The notes under the pieces are model-generated. The model made no database searches. It worked only from the letters and a program-made list of their open reading frames with translations, and had not been told where the DNA came from. A stretch of 31,078 bases of DNA from Flavobacterium sp. UBA4098 (lineage in GTDB: Bacteria; Bacteroidota; Bacteroidia; Flavobacteriales; Flavobacteriaceae). Numbering within the stretch: the first letter of the stretch is position 1; each line of letters starts with the position of its first letter. Shown piece by piece: positions 1-7,481 of the stretch. The translations under genes were made by a program, and so were the position numbers. Location of the stretch: positions 14,767 through 45,844 of the forward strand of contig DFXW01000028.1 of NCBI GenBank assembly GCA_002382495.1. The letters run 5' to 3'.

Positions 1-488
1 AATTGACGCACCGATTCGATGTAAGGTAACGACTCAATATCACCCACAGTACCTCCAATTTCAGTAATCACAATATCATAATCACCTGATTTACCAAGCA
101 ATTGCATTCTGTCTTTAATTTCGTTGGTAATATGAGGAACCACTTGAACCGTTTTTCCTAAAAATTCTCCTCTACGTTCTTTTTCAATCACCGAAAGATA
201 GATTCTACCCGTGGTTACATTATTCGCTTGAGAAGTAGGCACATTCAAGAAACGCTCGTAGTGTCCTAAATCCAAATCGGTTTCTGCACCATCATCGGTA
301 ACATAACATTCTCCGTGTTCGTAAGGATTTAGCGTTCCTGGGTCCACATTGATGTAAGGATCGAACTTTTGAATAGTCGTTCTATATCCTCTAGCTTGTA
401 ATAATTTCGCCAAGGAAGCTGCAATAATCCCCTTCCCTAAAGAAGAAGTTACACCGCCAGTAACAAAAATATATTTCGTTTGATTCAT
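1..488 (-). CDS. pyrG: CTP synthase, N-terminal part (cut by window edge)
   Basis: CTP synthase makes CTP from UTP, ATP and glutamine, the last step of pyrimidine nucleotide synthesis in the cytosol. The visible 162 residues are the start of the amidoligase (synthetase) domain. They open MNQTKYIFVTGGVTSSLGKG, which contains the P-loop, followed by the conserved stretches KFDPYINVDPGTLNPYEHGE, DDGAETDLDLGHYERF and ITEIGGTVGDIES. The C-terminal glutaminase half lies outside the window. The start is the ATG at 486-488, with a -7 promoter box about 40 bases upstream. It lies downstream of the DUF3820 gene on the same strand, but the 147-base gap and its own promoter box suggest separate transcription. 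Confidence 0.97.
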   Translation of the reverse strand, partial: MNQTKYIFVTGGVTSSLGKGIIAASLAKLLQARGYRTTIQKFDPYINVDPGTLNPYEHGECYVTDDGAETDLDLGHYERFLNVPTSQANNVTTGRIYLSVIEKERRGEFLGKTVQVVPHITNEIKDRMQLLGKSGDYDIVITEIGGTVGDIESLPYIESVRQ

Positions 489-527
489 TCTGTGTTAGTT
501 TGTATTGTAGTTGTGTAAAAAACGTCG

Positions 528-535
528 CAAAAATA
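528..535 (-). promoter_or_regulatory. -7 promoter box for pyrG
   Basis: The minus strand reads TATTTTTG, an exact match to the Bacteroidota -7 consensus TAnnTTTG, ending 39 bases before the pyrG ATG. No clear TTG -33 element is seen at the usual spacing. Confidence 0.5.
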
Positions 536-635
536 CAATTATAAATTGAGAAAACGTGAATTTAAAATTGTGAAATTATGAAATTTTATGGTACTAATTT
601 TGCTCAAAAAAATCCAATAGCGCTTCAATTTAGCA

Positions 636-869
636 TTACATTGGTTTTGGATATTTCTTTTTTATGTTGCGAATTAAATCTTCTAATCCGTTTAATTTTA
701 ATTCGTAAACCAATTGCAATTGTTGCCCCAACTCGCCTTTTGGAAACCCTTTATTATTGTACCAAACCACATAATATTCAGGCAACTCAATTAAATGCCA
801 ACCTTCGTATTTGCCAAAAGGCATTTTAGTATGAGCCAATTTGATAAGTTGTTTTTGGTCATTTTCCAT
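636..869 (-). CDS. DUF3820 family protein
   Basis: A 77-residue soluble protein. The segment MPFGKYEGWHLIELPEYYVV, followed by W-Y and KGFPKGELGQQL, is the hallmark of the DUF3820 family (small bacterial proteins, sometimes called putative quorum-sensing-regulated virulence factor). No biochemical function is established that I can state. It has no signal peptide or membrane segment. It begins 7 bases after the stop codon of the binding-protein gene at 877-2058 and is probably its co-transcribed last gene. Family assignment is by motif recognition. Confidence 0.8.
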   Translation of the reverse strand: MENDQKQLIKLAHTKMPFGKYEGWHLIELPEYYVVWYNNKGFPKGELGQQLQLVYELKLNGLEDLIRNIKKKYPKPM

Positions 870-876
870 ATGGATT

Positions 877-2058
877 TTACTTTGCTTCTTTGACAGTCAA
901 ATCGGCATCGTAATACAAAATATACCATCCTTTATTAGCAAAACCGCCTGTTTCATTTTTAAAATAATCAAACTTGCTTTCCACTTGTTCAGTCACTTGA
1001 TTGGCACTTTCCATAAATCCATTAGGTTGAGACAAACGCATCAATGCATCAAAAGTGACATCAAAACCACGTATAGCAAATGAGTTGGGAGTTACTTTAT
1101 TTATTAATTTGAAATTCTTTTCAAAAAGCATCACTTCAGTATTGCTATTTTCTCGAGTCATAGAAGGATACATCAATTTCAATTTCACTAAATCAGTAAA
1201 TTCTATCTCATCTGTATTTAAAGTTTCATTGGGCTCCAAAATTACAAGTTGCACATTGAACCATTGTTGAACGCTCAACAAAGCAGTCATAGTAGCTTTA
1301 ATCATACTGGTATTAGCGGTTTCCATAACCACATAATTGATTTTATTTTTTACAAATAGTGATTTCAAACTAAGAACATTTAAGGCTCCAGTCGGATCTA
1401 AGTTGGCAAACCGAACGCCTTTTTGATTTTCTTGAATGTATTTTTTAACCGAAACTTTCTTTTTATCTACCACCGCAATGATATTTCCGTTTTTGGAACG
1501 CATAAAATCAAAAATAGCGGAACGAAGTACTGAATTCGAAGTAATCGTTTGAAATAAATTAGGGTAGGATTTCCCTACTTCTTTTGACAAAGGCGAAATT
1601 ACAGCCACTTGATTGGTACTTAATAATTCGGCCGTTTTCTCCACATTGGCTTGATAAAATGGGCCAATAACTGCCCCAAAAGTTGCTAGTTGATTATCTG
1701 TGATTAGTTTAGCAACATTCGAACTATTTTTGGTTTCCTCCGAATCAAAAACACTTACATCTACTGAAATACCCAATTGTTTGGCAGAATCAATTGCCAT
1801 TAAAGCTCCGGAATAAAAATCCAAAGTCATGTTCAAAAATTTGTCTTTCTTCAATCGGTCTGCAATAGTATTTATGGTATCGTTTTGCAACTTGGTTATA
1901 TTAAAAGGCAACAACAAAGCCAGTTTTTTGGATTGATTGACCAAAGGTTTTTCCTGCTGCAAAATGTTTGTTGAAGTCGGAGCGGTAGTGATTTCTTGTG
2001 CAACAATAGTATTGGTAAACAAAAGCACCACAACCAGTATTTTTAACAAATAATTCAT
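877..2058 (-). CDS. Periplasmic-binding-fold (PBP1/LivJ-like) exported protein
   Basis: A 393-residue exported protein of the type I periplasmic-binding-protein fold, related to ABC-transporter substrate-binding and LppC/LpoA-like proteins. The start at 2058 gives a good signal peptide (MNYLLKILVVVLLFTNTIVAQ). An in-frame start at 2148 would precede the predicted promoter at 2104-2135 and add a poor N-terminus, so I rejected it. The binding fold starts near residue 40 (KKLALLLPFNITK) and continues with VIGPFYQANVEKTAELL and a long C-terminal lobe. As I recall, relatives in this family often carry LysM peptidoglycan-binding repeats between signal peptide and binding fold. Here only about 20 residues separate them. 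It follows guaA with a gap of about 100 bases. Ligand unknown. Confidence 0.75.
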   Translation of the reverse strand: MNYLLKILVVVLLFTNTIVAQEITTAPTSTNILQQEKPLVNQSKKLALLLPFNITKLQNDTINTIADRLKKDKFLNMTLDFYSGALMAIDSAKQLGISVDVSVFDSEETKNSSNVAKLITDNQLATFGAVIGPFYQANVEKTAELLSTNQVAVISPLSKEVGKSYPNLFQTITSNSVLRSAIFDFMRSKNGNIIAVVDKKKVSVKKYIQENQKGVRFANLDPTGALNVLSLKSLFVKNKINYVVMETANTSMIKATMTALLSVQQWFNVQLVILEPNETLNTDEIEFTDLVKLKLMYPSMTRENSNTEVMLFEKNFKLINKVTPNSFAIRGFDVTFDALMRLSQPNGFMESANQVTEQVESKFDYFKNETGGFANKGWYILYYDADLTVKEAK

Positions 2059-2103
2059 TTTATTTTGTTTTACAACCATTCTTTTATAACCATCGAACGG
2101 TAT

Positions 2104-2135
2104 CAAATTTAGAACAAAATCTGATACCGTTTCAA
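2104..2135 (-). promoter_or_regulatory. Promoter for the binding-fold protein gene
   Basis: On the minus strand a TTG (2133-2135) is followed after 21 bases by TAAATTTG (2104-2111), matching the flavobacterial -33/-7 arrangement. The start codon at 2058 lies 45 bases downstream. The position argues against the longer reading frame starting at 2148. Confidence 0.6.
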
Positions 2136-2160
2136 TAAATAATTTCAATTTAAGTACACT

Positions 2161-3690
2161 TTATTCCCACTCAATTGTGGCAGGTGGTTTTGAACTAATA
2201 TCATACACCACACGGTTTACCCCTTTTACTTTATTGATAATTTCATTTGAAATTTTCATCAAGAAATCATAAGGTAAATGAACCCAGTCAGCCGTCATAC
2301 CATCAGTTGATTCTACAGCACGAAGTGCGACTACTTTTTCGTAAGTACGCTCATCACCCATAACTCCAACACTGTTTACAGGCAATAAAATTGCTCCTGC
2401 TTGCCACACTTTATCGTACAATCCCCAAGATTTCAATCCATCGATAAATACCGCATCTACATCTTGTAAAATTTGTACTTTTTCTGGAGTAATATCTCCT
2501 AAGATTCGAATAGATAATCCTGGTCCTGGAAAAGGATGTCTTCCCAATAATTCCGGATCAATTCCTAAAGTAGCCCCCACTCTTCGCACTTCATCTTTGA
2601 AAAGCATGCGCAAAGGTTCTACAATTTGTAATTTCATATAATCTGGTAATCCACCCACATTGTGGTGTGACTTGATTGTAGCCGATGGACCTTTTACCGA
2701 AACCGATTCAATTACATCAGGATAAATAGTTCCTTGAGCCAACCATTTTACATCTTCGATCAAATGCGATTCGTCATCAAAAACTTCGATGAAAACACGT
2801 CCAATAATTTTACGTTTGGTTTCTGGATCGCTTACTCCTGCCAATTCCGACAAGAAACGATCTCCAGCATCTACTCCTTTTACGTTCAATCCCATTCCTT
2901 TGTATTGATTCAATACATTTTGGAATTCGTTTTTACGAAGCAAACCATTATTAACGAAAATACAGTATAAGTTTTTACCAATTGCCTGGTGTAATAAAAC
3001 TGCCGCAACAGTTGAATCTACGCCACCTGAAAGACCTAAAACTACTTTGTCATCTTGTAATTTTTCTTTCAATTCGGCCACCATATCAGTAACAAAAGCA
3101 TTAGGAGTAAAGTTTTGAGGCACCTCAGCAATGTTTACTAAAAAGTTCTCCAACATTTTAGTTCCTTCTGTCGAATGAAATACTTCTGGATGGTATTGAA
3201 TTGCATAGGTTGTTTCACCTTCAATTCGGTAAGCCGCAAATTCTACATCATGCGTACTAGCTAATTTAATACCGTTAGTTGGTAATACTTTAATACTATC
3301 ACTATGACTCATCCAAACCTGACTGTTTGGTGAAATACCTTGAAAGAAAACTTCGTCTTCTTTAATATAAGAAAGATTCGCTCTTCCGTATTCTCTTGTG
3401 TTGGATGCAGCTACTTCGCCACCACTAAAATGGGCTAAATATTGCGCTCCGTAACATACCGCAAGCATTGGCAATTTACCTCTTATTTGAGACAAATCAG
3501 GATGTGGCGCATCTTCTGCACGAACAGAAAATGGACTTCCGCCTAAAATTACGGCTTTATAGGGTGATAAATCGGTTGGAAAATTGTTGTAAGGAAAAAT
3601 TTCGCAGAATATATTTAATTCGCGAACTCTACGCGCAATAAGCTGTGTGTATTGCGACCCGAAATCTAAAATAAGTACGTTGTGTTGCAT
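2161..3690 (-). CDS. guaA: GMP synthase (glutamine-hydrolysing)
   Basis: Converts XMP to GMP using ATP and glutamine, the last step of guanine nucleotide synthesis. The 509 residues fit the family. The N-terminal class I glutamine amidotransferase domain has the nucleophile Cys79 in AVCYGAQ and the His167/Glu169 pair in QYHPEVFHS. The ATP pyrophosphatase domain has the PP-loop LSGGVDST (from about residue 220). The C-terminal dimerisation domain ends in KPPATIEWE. I chose the ATG at 3690 because the protein then begins MQHNVLILDFGSQYTQLIAR, as in the family; the 34-residue extension to 3792 overlaps the upstream gene and is unlike it. A -7 box sits only 3 bases from this ATG, suggesting a leaderless mRNA. 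Confidence 0.97.
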   Translation of the reverse strand: MQHNVLILDFGSQYTQLIARRVRELNIFCEIFPYNNFPTDLSPYKAVILGGSPFSVRAEDAPHPDLSQIRGKLPMLAVCYGAQYLAHFSGGEVAASNTREYGRANLSYIKEDEVFFQGISPNSQVWMSHSDSIKVLPTNGIKLASTHDVEFAAYRIEGETTYAIQYHPEVFHSTEGTKMLENFLVNIAEVPQNFTPNAFVTDMVAELKEKLQDDKVVLGLSGGVDSTVAAVLLHQAIGKNLYCIFVNNGLLRKNEFQNVLNQYKGMGLNVKGVDAGDRFLSELAGVSDPETKRKIIGRVFIEVFDDESHLIEDVKWLAQGTIYPDVIESVSVKGPSATIKSHHNVGGLPDYMKLQIVEPLRMLFKDEVRRVGATLGIDPELLGRHPFPGPGLSIRILGDITPEKVQILQDVDAVFIDGLKSWGLYDKVWQAGAILLPVNSVGVMGDERTYEKVVALRAVESTDGMTADWVHLPYDFLMKISNEIINKVKGVNRVVYDISSKPPATIEWE

Positions 3691-3693
3691 GCG

Positions 3694-3701
3694 CAAAAAT
3701 A
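3694..3701 (-). promoter_or_regulatory. -7 promoter box abutting the guaA start codon
   Basis: The minus strand reads TATTTTTG, then three bases (CGC), then ATG. If this is the -7 box, transcription would begin at or next to the A of the start codon. No TTG at -33 is evident. Confidence 0.5.
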
Positions 3702-3748
3702 CTTTTAAAATTCGGAATTGAAAAATGGATTTTGAAAAAAATATATTT

Positions 3749-4441
3749 TTATTCTTTGACCAATAAAATCGTTGCTTTAAAGCCTGTTCCAAGGTTCCAT
3801 TGGCTTGCCGAAATCAAACTACCCTTATCGTCATAGACCCTAAATTCAGCAGTATTGGGACCTGAAGTTCCTTGATTTAATGCTTCAAAATCAATTTTGT
3901 TAAACCCTTTTTCAAGCACGATCTCAAAACCTTTAAAAGCACTTTCAAGTGATACAAAAGTCTCGATTACTTTATCATTTAAATAAACCCGAATATGATC
4001 ACCATCTACCGCTGCAGCATCTCGATACATAACCCTTGCTTTATTGGCTTTGATTCTAAAATCACCCAAATTTTGATTTCTTCGGTATTCCATTTCTCCG
4101 GGATCATCCTCTTTTTTATTCAATCGCGCTTCTACTTCTCCACCGGGTTTGATAAATTCATTTTTTTGAATCATCGAAAAAGTATTGGTTTGTCCTAACT
4201 GATACGATTTGGCAGGAGCCGGTTTAGTAAATTGTGCTTCTGGACTATTAAAAACATTGGGCGCTTTAATAGAAGGAATATCGGAATTTGTAGGTGCTAC
4301 TTTTTTGGGTTCAACCGCTTTTTTAGGAGCAATTGGAAACTTTCCTACAGGAATTGCCTTGAACTTAGAACTAAACTCGCTTTGCGCTTGTCCTTGCCAT
4401 GCCCAACCTAAAATTGCAATACAAAGTAGTAGTTGTTTCAT
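3749..4441 (-). CDS. Conserved secreted protein of unknown function
   Basis: A 230-residue exported protein. It has a signal peptide with likely cleavage after AQ (MKQLLLCIAILGWAWQGQAQ). A low-complexity Pro/Lys/Ala linker of about 50 residues follows (PKKAVEPKKVAPTN). The C-terminal domain, from about residue 110, contains DGDHIRVYLNDKVI and ends in a beta-rich stretch with EFRVYDDKGSL. The pattern resembles small beta-sandwich adhesion or carbohydrate-binding-like modules of Bacteroidota, but I do not recognise a named family and assign no function. It lies 58 bases upstream of guaA on the same strand and has its own -7 box. Confidence 0.7.
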   Translation of the reverse strand: MKQLLLCIAILGWAWQGQAQSEFSSKFKAIPVGKFPIAPKKAVEPKKVAPTNSDIPSIKAPNVFNSPEAQFTKPAPAKSYQLGQTNTFSMIQKNEFIKPGGEVEARLNKKEDDPGEMEYRRNQNLGDFRIKANKARVMYRDAAAVDGDHIRVYLNDKVIETFVSLESAFKGFEIVLEKGFNKIDFEALNQGTSGPNTAEFRVYDDKGSLISASQWNLGTGFKATILLVKE

Positions 4442-4469
4442 TTGTACCTAACTGATAAACTTGTGCTCA

Positions 4470-4477
4470 CAAAAATA
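4470..4477 (-). promoter_or_regulatory. -7 promoter box for the secreted protein gene
   Basis: The minus strand reads TATTTTTG, 28 bases before the ATG at 4441. This gives a normal short leader. No convincing -33 TTG. Confidence 0.45.
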
Positions 4478-4611
4478 GCATAAATACCTTTTATGGTTCA
4501 CTAATTAGAAATTTCTTAACAAAAACTAGTTTTAATTTTCTAACAAATGACTCCAAAAGACTTTGTTATGTAACCTCTTTTGTCAGAAAACAAAATCACT
4601 AATTCATCGCA

Positions 4612-4639
4612 TTGTCGTAAATTGCACCACTTAATTTTA
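4612..4639 (+). promoter_or_regulatory. Promoter for the RidA-family gene
   Basis: TTG (4612-4614), 17 bases, then TAATTTTA (4632-4639), one mismatch from TAnnTTTG, 17 bases before the ATG at 4657. Confidence 0.45.
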
Positions 4640-4656
4640 GTAGTAAACAATCAAAA

Positions 4657-5043
4657 ATGGAAAGAAAAAATATCCTAACAGGCTCCCCATGGGAAGATAA
4701 AATGGGTTATTGTCGTGCCGTTCGAATTGGCAACATCATTGAAGTATCTGGAACCGTTGCTATCGTTGATGGCGAAAAAGTAAAAGCTGACGACGCGTAC
4801 GCACAAACGTTAAATATTTTGGAACGGGTAGAAAAAGTTTTAGAAGACCTAAATACCAGTATGAAAGACGTCATTCGTACTCGCATCTTCACAACCGACA
4901 TTAACAGCTTCGAGGCAGTTGCGGAAGCCCATTCTGCTTTTTTCAAAGACATCAAACCAACTACTGGTTTTTATGAAATTAGTAAATTAGTCGCTCCTGA
5001 GTATTTGGTAGAAATTGAATTTACAGCAGTCGTGACTGAATAA
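4657..5043 (+). CDS. RidA/YjgF/UK114-family protein lacking the catalytic arginine
   Basis: A 128-residue protein covering the whole YjgF/YER057c/UK114 fold (chorismate-mutase-like, usually a trimer). Family features include VSGTVAIVDGEKVKADDAYAQT, the KDVIRTRIFTTDI strand and the C-terminal VEIEFTAVV. Canonical RidA hydrolyses reactive enamines and imines released by PLP enzymes, using an Arg in a P-A-R-S motif before the last strands. Here that place reads P-T-T-G (residues 101-104), so the arginine is replaced by Thr103. This places the protein among Rid subgroups without the deaminase arginine; its activity cannot be assumed. It is monocistronic, with a promoter upstream and a strong terminator downstream. 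Confidence 0.88.
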   Translation: MERKNILTGSPWEDKMGYCRAVRIGNIIEVSGTVAIVDGEKVKADDAYAQTLNILERVEKVLEDLNTSMKDVIRTRIFTTDINSFEAVAEAHSAFFKDIKPTTGFYEISKLVAPEYLVEIEFTAVVTE

Positions 5044-5059
5044 AATCAAACAAAAAAAT

Positions 5060-5090
5060 AAAGCCGTAACCTATTTGTTCGGCTTTTTTT
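5060..5090 (+). terminator. Rho-independent terminator after the RidA-family gene
   Basis: AAGCCG (5061-5066) pairs with CGGCTT (5080-5085). The helix is extended inward by AAC/GTT with a one-base bulge and a CTATTT loop. It is followed by a run of T. Confidence 0.85.
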
Positions 5091-5122
5091 ATACCATTCA
5101 TTTTTGATTGATGAAATTAAAC

Positions 5123-5130
5123 TATTTTTG
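5123..5130 (+). promoter_or_regulatory. -7 promoter box for the CLC gene
   Basis: TATTTTTG, 25 bases before the ATG. A TTG at 5104-5106 lies 16 bases upstream, slightly closer than usual. No fluoride-riboswitch-like sequence fits in the 65 bases between the terminator and the start. Confidence 0.45.
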
Positions 5131-5155
5131 AACCCTATACAGAACATCCCCGAAA

Positions 5156-6403
5156 ATGAACTTAAAAAACACAATTCTTCTCTCCTTGCAATGGCTCATC
5201 ATTTGTGCTTTGATAGGTTGGTTTTCAGGTTCAGCATCGGCATTCTTTTTAGTCACTTTAGAATGGGTTACTCAGATTAGAGAAAATCATAATTGGATTA
5301 TTTGGCTGTTGCCAATTGGAGGTTTATGCATTGGTTTACTGTATCACTTTTACGGCACATCCGTGGTTAAAGGCAATAATTTACTTTTAGAAGAATACGA
5401 AAATCCGCAACAAGCCATTCCTTTCAAAATGGCGCCATTGGTTCTCATTGGTACATTAATTACTCATTTGGTTGGAGGATCGGCGGGACGCGAAGGAACG
5501 GCAGTACAAATGGGTGGCGCTATTGCCGACCGATTTTCAAATTGGTTCCAACTAGATAATATTGACCGAAAAACCATTCTCATATTGGGAATTAGTGCTG
5601 GATTTGCTTCTGTGTTCGGAACACCTCTAGCAGGTGCTTTATTCGCTTTGGAAGTGGTATACTTTAGTAAAATCAATTTCAAAAGTGTAGTTTTATCTTT
5701 TGTAGTGGCTTTTGTAGCCTATTATACCGTAGAATTCTGGCAAGTCGAACATACACAATATAGTGTTCCAATTCTTCCAAAAATTAACGGAATCAATTTA
5801 GTTTGGACAATTGGAACCGGAATTCTATTTGGCTTTGCCGCCTTACTTTTTTCAAGAACGACACATTTTTGGAATCAATTATTTTCAAAATACATTCAAT
5901 ATGCACCAATTCGACCGTTAGTTGGCGGAATTATTTTAGCTGTAAGCATTTATTGTATTGGAACAACAAAATACATAGGATTGGGAGTTCCCGAAATAAT
6001 GAAAGCTTTTTCAACTCCCAACGAATCGTTTGATTTTCTCTTAAAAATACTATTCACCGGTTTTACATTAGGCGCTGGATTTAAAGGTGGCGAAGTCACT
6101 CCGCTTTTCTTTGTAGGCGCCACTCTAGGAAGTGCTTTATCAGGTATAGTTCCAATGCCAATAGCATTGTTAGCAGGTATGGGATTTGTTGCTGTTTTTT
6201 CGGGAGCCACCCACACACCGATTGCCTGTACAGTGATGGGCATGGAACTCTTTGGAATTGAAAGTGGGATTTTTATTGGTATTGCTTGCGTTGTAGCCTA
6301 TTTTTCTTCGGGGTCTATTGGAATATATGCATCGCAAATTGTAAAAGGACCAAAATACCATTTATACCAAAAAATTAATCGCTTTCGATTGGACCTTTTT
6401 TAG
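5156..6403 (+). CDS. CLC-family anion transporter, CLC-F (fluoride/proton antiporter) type
   Basis: A 415-residue integral inner-membrane protein with about ten hydrophobic segments and the CLC inverted-repeat pattern. The usual anion-site GSGIP is replaced by KGNNLL (residues 72-77). The gating motif is GREGT (111-115, Glu113) instead of GREGP. The filter segment reads GGEVTPLFF (311-319) instead of GxFxP. A late tyrosine (Tyr391) corresponds to the conserved gate tyrosine. The cytosolic proton glutamate of Cl-/H+ exchangers is Val167 (ALEVV). These substitutions are those of the CLC-F branch, which exports fluoride in exchange for protons, rather than chloride. There is no cytoplasmic CBS domain. 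It stands alone between ridA-like and nrnA-like genes. General automatic labels would say 'chloride channel'. Confidence 0.85.
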   Translation: MNLKNTILLSLQWLIICALIGWFSGSASAFFLVTLEWVTQIRENHNWIIWLLPIGGLCIGLLYHFYGTSVVKGNNLLLEEYENPQQAIPFKMAPLVLIGTLITHLVGGSAGREGTAVQMGGAIADRFSNWFQLDNIDRKTILILGISAGFASVFGTPLAGALFALEVVYFSKINFKSVVLSFVVAFVAYYTVEFWQVEHTQYSVPILPKINGINLVWTIGTGILFGFAALLFSRTTHFWNQLFSKYIQYAPIRPLVGGIILAVSIYCIGTTKYIGLGVPEIMKAFSTPNESFDFLLKILFTGFTLGAGFKGGEVTPLFFVGATLGSALSGIVPMPIALLAGMGFVAVFSGATHTPIACTVMGMELFGIESGIFIGIACVVAYFSSGSIGIYASQIVKGPKYHLYQKINRFRLDLF

Positions 6404-6459
6404 TCTTGTGAAAAAGAGGTTAAATAGTTAACTAATTTTTCGTTTAAATTAAAAAAATG

Positions 6460-6467
6460 TAATTTCG
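6460..6467 (+). promoter_or_regulatory. -7 promoter box close to the DHH phosphoesterase start
   Basis: TAATTTCG, one mismatch from TAnnTTTG, ending 6 bases before the ATG at 6474. It would give a leaderless or nearly leaderless mRNA for the nrnA-gldI-PPIase operon. Confidence 0.4.
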
Positions 6468-6473
6468 CAATCT

Positions 6474-7478
6474 ATGAAAACACAAGACATTTTAGCGATT
6501 CAGGAGTTATTAGCTACTCCAAAAAAGATTGCCATTATCCCACACCGTGGACCCGATGGAGATGCTATGGGTTCTACCCTAGGTTTGTACCATTTTTTAC
6601 TTAAAAATAACCATCAACCTACTGTGATTTCGCCCAACGAAATGCCTCACTTTTTAGAGTGGCTTCCGGGAGCAAACACTGTAAAAATATACGAAAAAGA
6701 CAAAGCTAGTTGTACCCAAATTTTAGAAGAAGCTGAAGTTGTTTTCACTTTAGATTTTAACGCCTTGCACCGAACCGGTGAAATGGAAACCGTTTTAAGT
6801 ACTCTTACTGCTCCCTTTATCATGATTGATCACCATCAATTTCCTCATGATTATGCAAACTATACGTACTCGGATACGAATTTTGGTTCTACTTGCGAAA
6901 TGTTGTATAACTTCATTTCCTTTTTAGGTAAAAAAGCGGATATTGACGAAAACATCGGAACTTGCATTTATACTGGAATTCTTACCGATTCGGGATCTTT
7001 TCGTTTTCCAAAAACCACCGGAACCACGCACCGAATCATTGCCGAATTAATTGATTTAGGGGTTAAAAATACTGTGATTCCAACCCTACTTTTTGATAAT
7101 AGTTCGTTTGGACGATTGCAAATTCTAGGTCGTGCCTTGCAAAACATGAAAGTGTATACTGAGCATAAAACGGCCTACACCTTCTTGACTCAAGACGAAC
7201 TGGATTCTTTTGACCACGTTAAAGGAGATACTGAAGGTATTGTTAATTACGGTTTGAGTATTAAAGGCATTGTTTTTACAGCGATTTTCATTGAAAATAA
7301 AGACGAAAAGATCATTAAAATATCGTTCCGATCACAAGGTGATTTTGATGTCAATCAATTCGCAAGAGATCATTTCAATGGTGGTGGACATATCAATGCC
7401 GCTGGAGGAAAATCAGAAAATTCAATGGAAGATACCATTCGGAAATTTGAAGATTTAGTTAAAACCTTACCCATCTAA
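6474..7478 (+). CDS. DHH-family phosphoesterase (NrnA-like oligoribonuclease/pAp phosphatase)
   Basis: A 334-residue cytosolic enzyme of the DHH/DHHA1 family. Motif I is HRGPDGDAMGS (His24, Asp28, Asp30). Asp94 in TLDFNALHR and the DHH triad at 119-121 (MIDHHQFPHD) supply further metal ligands, and TGILTDSGSFRF provides another. The C-terminal DHHA1 domain carries GGGHINAAGG (about 301-310). NrnA-type members degrade short oligoribonucleotides and nanoRNA and dephosphorylate pAp. Length and motif layout match that group, though related members hydrolyse cyclic dinucleotides or pApA. It leads a tight operon: gldI begins 3 bases after its stop. Confidence 0.9.
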   Translation: MKTQDILAIQELLATPKKIAIIPHRGPDGDAMGSTLGLYHFLLKNNHQPTVISPNEMPHFLEWLPGANTVKIYEKDKASCTQILEEAEVVFTLDFNALHRTGEMETVLSTLTAPFIMIDHHQFPHDYANYTYSDTNFGSTCEMLYNFISFLGKKADIDENIGTCIYTGILTDSGSFRFPKTTGTTHRIIAELIDLGVKNTVIPTLLFDNSSFGRLQILGRALQNMKVYTEHKTAYTFLTQDELDSFDHVKGDTEGIVNYGLSIKGIVFTAIFIENKDEKIIKISFRSQGDFDVNQFARDHFNGGGHINAAGGKSENSMEDTIRKFEDLVKTLPI

Positions 7479-7481
7479 ATC

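Noticed and set aside
578..829. 83-codon open frame on the plus strand opposite the DUF3820 gene
   Set aside because: It is antisense to a recognisable family member and resembles no protein I know.
2059..2148. 30-residue N-terminal extension of the binding-fold protein
   Set aside because: It would place the signal peptide internally and contains the likely promoter.
3691..3792. 34-residue N-terminal extension of guaA
   Set aside because: It overlaps the upstream gene's coding end and is unlike the family, which starts at the glutaminase strand VLILDFGSQ.
4540..4600. Weak AT-rich hairpins (ACAAA...TTTGT and TTTTGT...ACAAAA) in the gap before the RidA-family gene
   Set aside because: They are short, AT-only stems of the kind expected by chance in this base composition, with no T run.
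5091..5155. Fluoride riboswitch upstream of the CLC gene
   Set aside because: The 65 bases between the terminator and the start contain none of the conserved riboswitch segments that I can recognise.
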